The notes beneath the pieces are model-generated. The model had not been told where the DNA came from and ran no database searches. It saw only the letters and a list, made by a program, of their open reading frames with translations. Shown piece after piece: positions 17,974 to 28,400 of a stretch of DNA of 64,000 nucleotides. The translations under genes were made by a program, and so were the position numbers. The first letter of the stretch is position 1, and each line of letters begins with the position of its first letter. This DNA is from Thermobifida halotolerans (GTDB lineage Bacteria > Actinomycetota > Actinomycetes > Streptosporangiales > Streptosporangiaceae). The stretch is from NCBI RefSeq assembly GCF_003574835.2, contig NZ_CP063196.1, positions 5,084,001 to 5,148,000 on the forward strand. The letters are read 5' to 3'.

Positions 17974-19281
17974 TCAGGGGCCGTCGGAGGTGATCGGCTC
18001 GCCCGGGGCGGCCGGACGCCACCGGCGCGCCCGCCCCCTGCGGACGACCAGCCCGGCCAGGACGCACAGCACGATCACGAATCCGGCGACGCCCACCACG
18101 GCGGCCGTCGACGTCGTCTCCACCGAACCCCGGGAGGAGGGGTCGGGCACGAACCCCTCACCCGGCACGGTGTTCGCGGAGCCGCCCGGACTGCCGGTCA
18201 CGGCGGCCAGCGGATCGACGCGGCCGTGCCCGCGGAGCGGGTCGTCGGCTCCCAGAGGTGAGGGGTAGGCGGTGGTCAGCAGCCGCTCGCGGACCTGCGC
18301 GGGGGTGAGTTCGGGCTCGCCGGAGCGGACCAGCGCGGCGGCTCCGGCGACGAAGGCCGCGGCCACACCGTCGCCCCCGCTCACGAAGTGCCCGTCGTCT
18401 CCCGGGCCCACGCTCAGCACCCGGTCACCAGGGGCGTGCAGGTCAACGCGGGCGAAGCCGCCCTTCTCGCCTTCGCCGTCCTCCTCGTCGCCGGAGAGCG
18501 GTACGGGTTCGCTCAGCACGGGCTCGCCGGTCGTCTGGTGCGCGGCCACGCTCAGCACCGAGGAGTGCTGCGCCGGATGCCCCGGCAGGGTTCCCTCCGG
18601 ACCCAGCGCGGTGGCCGGTGCGACGACCAGCGCCCCCGCCTCCTCCGCGGCCGACACCGCCTCGTCCAGGTCCTCAGACCCCTCCCACGCGGCCGTACCC
18701 ACCAGGATCACGTCCGCGCCCGAGGACGTCGCGGACCTGATGGAGGCGGCCAGGTCGGCCGCCGTGGTGACACCGGTCTGCGGGGCGCCGGTGGCGACGG
18801 CGACCACCTCGGCCTCCGGGGCCACGCCGACGAATCCGCTGCCGGGGACCGGACGGGCGGCGACGATCCCCGACAGGAAGGTGCCGAACCCCAGGCAGTC
18901 GGACCCGCCACCCTCGACGGCCCCGTCCAGCGCGGGCGTGCCGCCGTCCACCGCCGTGGCGAGGACGGCGACGGTGACGCCCTTCCCCCGGTTCAGCCGG
19001 TGGACCTCGGCGAGCCCCAGCGTGTTGTGCGTCCACGGGGTCTCCTCCACGACGCTGCTCTCGGCTGCCACACAGCCGTGGTCAGCCGATTTCAACGGAT
19101 TGACCTGCGGAAGCGCCGTGGGCATCGCGGCGGAGGCGGACGGGGAGGTCGAGGGGGAGGGGGTGGCGTCGGCGTTCGCCGGGGCCACGGGAATGAGGGC
19201 CAGGGACGCGGTGACGGCCCAGACCCGCAGCAGAGGTCGGCCACGTGAGGTGAGGCGCGGCGGCGCCGACCGGTCCCTCAT
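17974..19281 (-). CDS. mycP: Mycosin-like T7SS protein, catalytically dead (435 aa)
   Basis: The layout is that of a mycosin: signal peptide (residues ~15-38, ending ANADA), subtilisin-like fold, C-terminal transmembrane helix (~393-413) and short basic tail. The catalytic motifs are ruined. The Asp motif (V-I-D-T-G-V in active enzymes) reads L107-A-T-A-V. The His motif (HGT) reads F132-G-T. The Ser motif (GTSxAAPxVAG) reads G303-D-G-V-A-A-A-F-V-A-G313. The oxyanion Asn motif is not recognisable near 221-225. C70 and C129, which match the conserved mycosin cysteines, remain. Mycosins are also needed structurally for ESX complexes, so a scaffold role is likely. It lies 163 bp downstream of the giant gene and convergent with eccC. 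Confidence 0.93.
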   Translation of the reverse strand: MRDRSAPPRLTSRGRPLLRVWAVTASLALIPVAPANADATPSPSTSPSASAAMPTALPQVNPLKSADHGCVAAESSVVEETPWTHNTLGLAEVHRLNRGKGVTVAVLATAVDGGTPALDGAVEGGGSDCLGFGTFLSGIVAARPVPGSGFVGVAPEAEVVAVATGAPQTGVTTAADLAASIRSATSSGADVILVGTAAWEGSEDLDEAVSAAEEAGALVVAPATALGPEGTLPGHPAQHSSVLSVAAHQTTGEPVLSEPVPLSGDEEDGEGEKGGFARVDLHAPGDRVLSVGPGDDGHFVSGGDGVAAAFVAGAAALVRSGEPELTPAQVRERLLTTAYPSPLGADDPLRGHGRVDPLAAVTGSPGGSANTVPGEGFVPDPSSRGSVETTSTAAVVGVAGFVIVLCVLAGLVVRRGRARRWRPAAPGEPITSDGP

Positions 19282-19444
19282 CGGCAGGTTCCCTTCCAGG
19301 TCTCCGCTTGGACAGCGAACACTCTAGCCACCGGAGCACGCTCCCACGGGCGGTGGCGGATGCGATGGGTCACAGACCGCGCGGCACGCCTCGGACCGCG
19401 CTCGGAGCGCCGACGGGTTCGGGCGCTTCCGCCCCGGGGCGCCC

Positions 19445-22400
19445 TCAGGGCACGGGTCCGTTCAGTTCCTGGAGGAACTCCAGGTTGAGCCGTTCCTGAC
19501 GGCTCAGGAACGGGTCGGCCGTGTCGTCGCTGGTGCGTGTCGTGACCGGATCCGATGGGAGAGGGGGAGCGGGCCGCTCGACCGGTGGCTTCGGCTGTTC
19601 CTCCGACGGGGTCGGCTTCTCGGCCTCCGGATTCGGCTCCGGACGGAAGGAGCCGGATCTCCGACTGGGCGGAACGGTCGTGGACGACACGGTCACGGGA
19701 GGCGGCGCGGGGACGGTGGGTTGGGTGGGCGGGGAGACCGCCTCGGGGCGCGGAGTCTCCTGGGAAACGGTGGTCGCCGCCTCGGCGGGGGCGGGGTCCG
19801 CAGCGGGCTGCGAGGGCCTCTCGGAATGGGGGGCTGGCTGTGGCGGGGAGGGTGCGGGTTGCTGCGGGGGGTTCACGGATGTGCTGTTGCGCCGCGGCGC
19901 CGCCGGGGCGGGCGAGCCGTCCGGTCGAGAACCGGGGGCGGGTTCCGGAAGCGTCTCCGAGACCGGTGCGGAACCGCGTTTCGGTGGGAGGACGTCGAGT
20001 TCGAAGTCGTTGCCGGGGTCGAAGTCGGCGAAGGGCGGCGGTGGGTGATCGGTGTCCGCAGAAGCAGGATCGTCGGTCTGCGGTTGCGGTTGCGGTTGCG
20101 GTTGCGGTTGCTTGGGTGTGGTGGCTGGTGGGAGGGGGTGTTGGGGGGTGGGGGTGGTGGTATTGCCGGTCTCCTGCGTCTGCGGGGTGGGGGTGGTGTT
20201 GTTGGCTTCCTGTGTCTGGGGGTCGGGAAGGGGTGGGAGGTTGGTGTCCGGGAGCGGGGTGGAGCCGGTCGGGGTCGGGGGCAGGGGCGGGTTGTCCTCC
20301 GCGCGGGGTTGCGGTGGTGTGGTGGCTGGCGGCAGGTGGTGCTCGGAGTCGGAGTCGGAGTCGGGCAGGGGTGGGAGGTTGGTGTCCGGGAGCGGGGTGG
20401 AGCCGGTCGGGGTCGGGGGCAGGGGCGGGTTGCTCTCCGTACGCGGCTGCGGCAGTCTGCGGGCCGCCTCCAGAGCCTCCTCCAACGTCCGCAGTGCTTC
20501 GGTGCGCTTCTCCTCCGCCTCCCGGAACTCCTGTTCCGCGGCCTCGTACTCCGCCCGGTAGCCGGGCGCGTCGGCGCGTGTCTCGTGCTCGGCCACCAGT
20601 TCGGCCAGTTTCTGGCGGGTCTCCATGTACTTCAGGTCCGCCTTGCCGAACGCCTCCTCGGCGTCCCCCAGCGTCTTCCACTTCGGGTTGTCGACGTCCA
20701 GACCCCAGCCGCGGGCCTCGTCCTCGCTGATCCACAGCGTGACGGGAGCCTCGGCCTCCACCAGGGACAAGTGGGCCGTCCTGCCGAGACCGGGAAGAGT
20801 GACGTTCGACGCCTCAGCCGCGACGAGCCAGCGAGCCGGCACGGAGACGAGGAAGATCCGTTTGGTTCCGGGGCCTTCGGCCACGGCGATGTCCTTCGTC
20901 CCCGACGACCGCCCCTCACCGACCGTCGTGTTCGCCGCGGTGGACCCTCCGGCGTTCTCATGTATCCGGTCCCTCTGGCGTCCGGAGACCACTCCGCGTT
21001 CGTCGACCTCGGGACCGTGGCTGATCGCCTCCAACCGGTTCGAGGACCGGCTCGTGCCACCCTGCTCGGCGTCGCGTGACCGGCTCTCCGACCCCACCGA
21101 CAGGAGAGTCGCCCCCCGCGTGTTGACGAGCGTCCTGATGCTCAGCTTCGTGCCGTCGAAGGTTCCGAGGTCGGCTCCCCCGCGGCTGCCCAGGGCCTCG
21201 GGGGTGATGCCGCGCAGCGTCAGTTCCCCGGACACGAAGTTGGGCGGGCTGATCAAGGAGTTTTTGGCTCTGTCGTTCAGGAACCGCTTCGCCGAGTTCA
21301 CCTGGTCCGGCGAGAAATCCGTTGCCCAGTCTCCCCGCGAGGGATCGGGACGCCACCCGTTGGCCCTGGCCGCGGCGATGAAGGCGGCATCGAAGACGGC
21401 CCTGCCTTCGTTGTGCACCCGCAGCGGGGTGCGGCCGATGTCCACCCGGTCGGTGGGTTCGTACCCCTCTCCTCGCTGGTCGGCGACCCAGGCTTCGACC
21501 CTTGCCGGCCGGTGCCTCGGGGTGTATCCCTGTGAGTCGAGGTGCTGCACCGGGTTCGGGGACGGGTCCGTCCCGGCCGTGTCCGGAACGGTGAGGTAGG
21601 CGGTCGGATAGACGTTCTGCACCAGTTCGTCGTCTCCCCGCCCCGAGTACCGCGCGTCCTTGGTGTGCAGGGTCAACTCCAGGGTCACCTCGGTGTCCAC
21701 CACCGCGTACGGAGTGAACAGGACCCGTTCGTGCGAGAGTTCGTTCGACTCGCTCGTGGACTGCGTGTTGGTGTCCGTCTTCTGCCCTCGGTACCCGGCA
21801 TCGAAGCCCATGCCGATCGGCCTCCGGTCCGGAGGAGCGCCCTCCTGGTCGGAGCCCGCGTACACGGGAGGGAAACGGGGTTCCAGGGAGGCGCCCACGT
21901 ACAGTCCGTTGAAATCGACCCGCCCTTCCGACGAACCGGTGACGAGGCTCACCTTCTCGATGAACTCGGTACGGCCGCCGAACTGGCGGATCGCAGTGTT
22001 GCGGGAGGTCAGGGACAGAGTGACGTAGGCGGGCTCGGAGCGGCTCCTGGTACCCGAACGGACCTGCACCGGCAGGGGCGGAACACCGGCCAGATTCCGG
22101 TTCATGTAGGAGGAGAGTTGCTTCTCCAGATCCTCCCGGCTCGAATGGGTCAGTTCGAGGCCGTTCCGCCGCAGTTCCTCGGCGAGGCGGTTCAGGGCCC
22201 GCTGCGGGTCGATGCCCCGGGAGTGGTAGCCCTTGTCACCGAGACCGTCGAACACCCGGAACCTGTTCGGTGTCGGCGCGGTCGGCGGGTTCTGCGAATC
22301 GACCCGGAACGTTCCGTCGGGGTTCCACTCGATCCGGTCATGCGTCACCAGACCGTCCAGGTAGACCCACAGCGCCGGGATCATGCCCTTCTGCGCGTTG

Positions 22401-25400
22401 GAGATGTGCGCCAACCACGCCGAGTAGTTGCTCCCCGAGGGGGCTCTCGGGACCGTCAGCAGGAAGCTGAAGTCGTGCTTGCGCTCGACCGACTGCCCGA
22501 GGACCCCGTCGGTCCAGAACTCGAAGGACGGCCCCTGGATCTTGACCTCGGTCTTGTCCCGGAACGACCGCGACTGCGACTGCGTCGTGCCGTGGCCGTC
22601 GAAGTCCCAGCGGATCTCTCCCCTGGGTCGCAGGATGGGCTGGAGGGCGTCGTTGGGGGTGGTTCCGGGCGGAGGAGGGTCGGAGACGACCGGGTTGAGG
22701 TTGAAACCGGGACGCCCGTACACGCCGAAGGAGAGATTGGAGATCCTGATCCGGCTGTTGCCGAGGCTGACCTCCTTGGTGTGCGAGGACTCCACGACCG
22801 CCTTGGGACGGGCGACGAGGGCGACCAGCCTGGTCGGCACGTAGAAGGTCGACAGCGTCGTCCGGGTCCGGAAGGGCGACAGGACCGGATCGTCGGATTC
22901 GAACCGCAACCGGTCGCCCCGGCTGCCCAGGAGGTCGGGGGAGGCCGCCAGGTTCTCCGGCGACATGTAGGCGGAGAGGATCTGGCTGATGGCCTGCTGT
23001 CCCCGCAGGGAGTTGATGAACGAGTGGTGGTCCTGGTCGAGTTCGTCGTAGGTGTGGGAGAGGGCGGTGAGCAGTTGCCCGCCGTCCAGCGAGATCGTGG
23101 GGTTGAACGCCTGCACGGTGTGGAACGTCTGCGTGAGCCGTCGAGCCCCGGGAGTCTGGATGATCTCCAGGTGGTCATCGGACACCGCGTGTTCGGTGTC
23201 GGCCGGGCGGGTGACGTGCTGGCCGTCCGGCGTGACGATCCGCGAACGGGGGCCGTTGCGGAAGAGATCTTCGGCGGAACGCCCGGTGAGTTGCCTCACC
23301 CGGGACCGCTGGCCGTTGGCGGGCTGTTGCTGTGGGGCGTTCTGCTGCTGGTTCCGCCGCTCGGTCGGTGTGGTGAACGGATCGGACTCGTTGCGGGGGT
23401 CCATCGGGATGGGTTTGCGGTTCTCCAGGGCGTGCAGTTCGATCCGCCCGCGGATTCCGCTGTCGCCGGGGAACAGGTCGGTGGAGCGGTCGGAGCCGCT
23501 GCGGGTGACGCGGGAGGGCCACGGAACCAGGTCGTTGTCGGTGCCGATCCGCGCGCCGAAGACCACGTTCGCGAAGAGCTGCTGGGTCGTCCCCTTGTCC
23601 TTGATGTTGTGCTCGCCGGTGACCGAGTGGCTGATGTCGCGGTTCTTGACCTTCCTGATCTCCTTGCCGAACCTGATCCCGCCTCCGGCGGTGGTCTTGG
23701 GGTACTCGCGCGCGTCCAGGCTCCGGATTCTCCGCCAGGTGGCACTGGCACGTATCTCGTTGCGGTGCCCGCTTCCCCTGGTGACCCGGAACCGCCGCCC
23801 CGCCGAGGCTCCGGCGGTGCTGCCGGTATAGGAGTTCTTCAGCTTCTCACCGGGGACCGGGCGGTCCACGGTGGCGGTGAGCCACACGGAGATGTGGTCC
23901 GGGGGAAGCGGCATCCAGGGCCGGTTGCGCACTTCCGTCGCTCCGGGGTACTTCTTGGTCTCCTCCAGCTTGACCTCCACGCCGTGGGAGACCCAGTCGT
24001 CGCGTTGGAAGCGGAAGTTGTTGAGGCTCGCGGCCTCCAGGACCCTGATGGTGTTGCGCACCGCGGCGTCGTAGTCGCGCCGGTGGTTCCACCCGGCCTT
24101 GAGCTCCGACCGCGGAGGCTCCGCGTAGGGCAGCGCCAGGTGCGGCATGACCAGCCCCGGGTACTGGCGGTTGATCTCGGTCAGCAGCCGGTGGGCGTAC
24201 TCGCGGAAGACCGTGGCCGGTTTCCCGTCGACCTGCCGCACCTCGCCCCTGTCGGGGTAGGTGACGTTCCGGACCAGCGAGTCGCCGAAGTGGGTGATCC
24301 GGTTCTGGTTCAGGAACGGGTCGTGCAGCGTGAAGGCGGGGGCGGGCGCTTCGGGGGTCGGGGCGGCGGGGTCCCGCGAGACGGTCGGAGAGGGCGGAAC
24401 CGGCCGGTTGGAGGCGGGGCCGTGCAGCGCGTCGGCCTCCTGGGCGCTGAGCGCCTCGAAGGTCTGCGCGTCGAAGAAGGTCGGCTCGGTGTCTCCGGCG
24501 ACCCAGACCGCGATCTTGCGGTTCACGTTGTAGACGGCGGTGTCGGTGCCGTGGAAGAGGTGTGCGCCCCAGGCGGAGAAGCCGCGCGAGCGACTCCTGG
24601 TCCTCTCCCAGGTGTAGCTGTACTCGTAGTACGGGATCTCCAACCGCGCCGTGTCGTGGGCGATCCGCTCCAGGAGGCCGAACCCGGGGCGCACGGTCAG
24701 GCTGCTGGTGTGCCCCGCGGAGAGGTTGGCGCTCTTGGAGAACTTGTCCGTGTGCTTGATGTTGAACTTGTTGGGGACGTCGGGGACGAGGTCCATCCGC
24801 TCGGGGTACGACCAGAAGGTGACGGTTGTGGGACGGCCCTTGGCGTTGGGCAGTTGGAGTGTCACCGGGTCGTTGGTCATCGTGGGCAGGTAGTCGGCCA
24901 GCCGCTGGTGGGAGAAGCCCTCGCGGATCTCCTCGCCGCGCTCGTGGGCGTCGCCCCTGCGCCACCGCCACACCATCTTCTTCAGACGGCCGCTGTTGTC
25001 GCCGGGCCTGGTGTTGGAGATCTCGTCGTAGCCGAGACGCCGCGCGATCCACTGCCCCAGGTTCTCGTCGCCCTGACCGGTCCGGTTCGCGTTCGTGCCA
25101 GTCCCGGGGGCGGCGGCCCGTGTGACGGATTCGACCGAGATCGGGTGGCTGTTGCCCAGGTAGCGGCCGTAGTACCGGGGGGTCCCCTGGTCGGGAGGGT
25201 TGGCGGTGAACGGGTCGGTGAAGTCGATCCGCTGCGGGAGGCTGCCACGAGACGACTTGAGACCGCCCATCAGCGTGATCTCCACCCCGTCGGGGATGGT
25301 CTCGGGAACGCCCGGGGCGTCGTCTATGGCCAGGGTGACGTTGAGGTCGGCCCGGTAGTCCTGGCCGTCGCCGACCATCTCGGTCGTCCGTGAGACGGTC

Positions 25401-28400
25401 TGACCGGTCTCGCTGGACTGCTGCCAGGTACTGGATTTGTATCCCGCGCTGAACCGGAATCCCGGCAGCGGCGTGAACGCTCCGGAGGCCAGGAAGTGTC
25501 CGCTGAACCCCGCCCCGATGCGTTTCGGGTTGCCGCTCATGGTCGCGGTGGACTGCGCGTTCTGCTCCTGGAGGTCGTGCAGTCCCTTGTACTGGGCCCT
25601 CCGGGTGTCGGACCGGCCGGGGATGCTGCCGGGGCGCCACGCGTTGTCCCGGGAGGCCAGGTTCAGGGTGTGGGTCCGCCCGCCGGAGTCCGTGACGGTG
25701 ACTCCCCCGGGGCGGAAGAAGGGGCGGGGGTCCCTGGCGAGCAGATCGCGGAACCTTTCGAGGACCTGGTCGTCGGTCCGGTTCGGAATCCGCTCCCCGA
25801 CCACACGGAGGACCTCGTCGGAGTTGACCCGGACACCGTACGACTCGATCCACATGGTCGTGATCAGGTAGTCCAACTGGTGGGTCGGGTCCTCGGTCGA
25901 GGAGGCGGTGGCCTCCGGCGGGGAGGCAGGCGGAGCCGGGACGATCCGCAGTTCCTCGTCTTCGGGGATGCTCTGCAGATCGGCGGGTGGCACCGGTTGC
26001 TGTTCGGAGGTCTGGTCGCCCCGGGAGGCGGCGGTCTCTTCGGTGGGGGGTGTGGCGGGTGGTCTGTTCTCGTTTGTCCGTGCTGTCTCCGTGGTGGTCC
26101 GGGTGGTGTTCGGGACGGGGGGCGGGGTGGTCTCTTCGGTGGGAGGTGCGGGGGGTGTGGGGACGGCGGGGCGGGGTGTCTGGGTTGGAGGGGTGGTGTT
26201 TTCGGAGACGGGGGTCTCGTTGGTGGTGGCGGGGTGGTCGGTGAGGAGGGGAGGGGTGTCCTCCTGCGCTGCCGGGGCGGTCTCCCCGGCGGAGGCGGTG
26301 TCCGCCGGAGGGGCGGCAGCGGAGTTGCCCGTCGTGGCCGGAGGCGGGGAGACAGGAACGGATCTTGGGGAGAAGGCCCCCCGAAGCGTGCGGAAGACGC
26401 TCCGAGCGGAGAAGACGAGGGGGTTGGTGTTGACGAAATCCCTGAGCATGGCGGTCAGGGTGGCGTCGGCAGCCCGGAAGGCGGCCTCGGCGCGAAGTGC
26501 CCGGGAGAGTTCCGCGGCGAGTTCGTGCTTCACCCGGTCGGGCTCGGAGGTGGTGGCGAGTTCGCTCTGCAACTGCTGGACCCGCTCCCAACTGGTGCGG
26601 GCGTCGCGGAGGTGGGTGAGCACGACCTCGTTGAGGCGGCGCACAGTGTCCAGGGAGGGGCGCTGGGTGGACGGAGAGTTCTCCCGCGTGGACGGCTGGG
26701 ACTCGGCTCCGTGCGGGGCGGACGGTGCCGTCTGCTCGGGAGCGGGGGCGAGCTGGTCGCGGATGTCCCCGTACCGCTCGTCGGAGTCGTGCGGGGACTC
26801 GCCCTCGTCATCGCGGGGGCTGTCGTCCATCTCCACGTCGGAGTCGTACGGGTTCGACGCCTCGTCCTCGGTGTCCCGGTCACCGTGGGAGCCGTTGTCC
26901 GTCTCCGTGTCGGTGCCGGGGTTGCCGTGGGGGGTGAGGTGGGTGAGGGCGGTGTGGAGTGCGCCCGAGTCGTGCCAGGTGGCCCATTGGGTCTGTGTGA
27001 TCTGGGCCATCTGGTCGGGGGTGAGGGTGGTGCTGGTGTAGGGGGCGACGACCTCGGGCAGCGGCAGGCCGGTGATGTGGTGGTTGTGGTAGGCGGTGAA
27101 CAGGGGCAGGATCGAGCGTTCGTTGAGGAACGGCAGCCGGTGGGGGGAGAGAGTCTGGACGACGGCGTGGCGGATGTGCTCGGGCAGGTCGGAGGGGAGC
27201 AGGGGACGGCTGCCGTTGTCGGGGGTGTCCGTGTCCGGGCGCGGGGACTCGGTCGCGTCCCAGTCGATCTCGGAGGCGCGGTCCTCCCACCCGTCCGGAC
27301 CGGTCTCGGGTCGGTCGGCGGAGGCCGTGGGCTGCGGTGCGGTGACGGACTGCTCGTCCTCGGGGAGGTAGCCGGTGTGGGCGTCGCCGAGGGGGGAGGG
27401 TTCCCAGTCCTCGGAGGGTTCCCAGCCGTGGGGGACGATCTCGGCCTCGATGAACCAGACGTTTTCGATGGGGCCGTTCTCGGTGCGCTGTGCGGGGCGT
27501 TGGTAGGCGGCGTGGACGACGAAGCGGGTGTCGCGGGGCAGCAGGATCTCGCGTTCGCTGGGGGCCTCGGACAGGGAGCGGACGTTGAGGCCGGGGTGTC
27601 CCTGGGGGACGCGGATCATGAGGTAGGCGTCGCGGTGGGCGGCGGCGCGGGTACCGATGCTGGTCGAGGCGAAGCTGTTGTCGGTGTGGACGGTGCCGAC
27701 CAGGTTCCTGACGGCGTCGGTGTCGAGTCGGCCGCCGGGGTTGTGGGTCTCGGCCATGCGTCTGATGTAGTCCCACTCCACGCCGCGGTGGACGATGAGG
27801 GGAGCGGGCAGGGCGGACTTGGCGACGGCCTGGTCCAGGTTGTTGACGAGGGACAGGAAGTCGTCGTGTCGGTAGGCGCTGACGTCGCCGTCACGTAGTC
27901 CTTTCTTGACCAGGGTGTAGTCGGCGCCGGTGTAGTCGACGACGGCGTTGCGTTCGGCACCGGTGAGCACGGCTGTTCCCTGTGGTACGGGGGTGTGCGG
28001 TGGGGCCGCGGCCACGCGCAGGCGTTGGTCGGCCCAGGCCGTGGCCTGGTCGTTGTTGGTGAAGCGTAGGGCGTGGTGCATGCCCACACCGCCGGGTTCG
28101 TCTGGGTGGCCGTGCCAGTGGGGTGCCGGGGGGACCTGGTGGCGGATGTCGTCCTCGCCTCGCAGCACCTCGCCGTCGGAGTCGTCGGCCTCCGAGTCGG
28201 CCTCGGAGTCGCTGTCGGAGGTGTCCATGGGGTCGGGGCGGTCGGCGGAGGCCGTGGGCTGTGGTGCGGTGACGGACTGCTCGTCCTCGGGGAGGTAGCC
28301 GGTGTGGGCGTCGCCGAGGGGGGTGGGTTCCCAGTCCTCGGAGGGTTCCCAGTTGTGGGGGACGATCTCGGCTTCGATGAACCAGATGTCCTGTGGTTCG

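Noticed and set aside
21542-25393. 1283-residue plus-strand open frame
   Set aside because: It is the antisense shadow of the giant minus-strand gene: no ribosome site, composition dominated by G, V, R and repeats mirroring the real gene.
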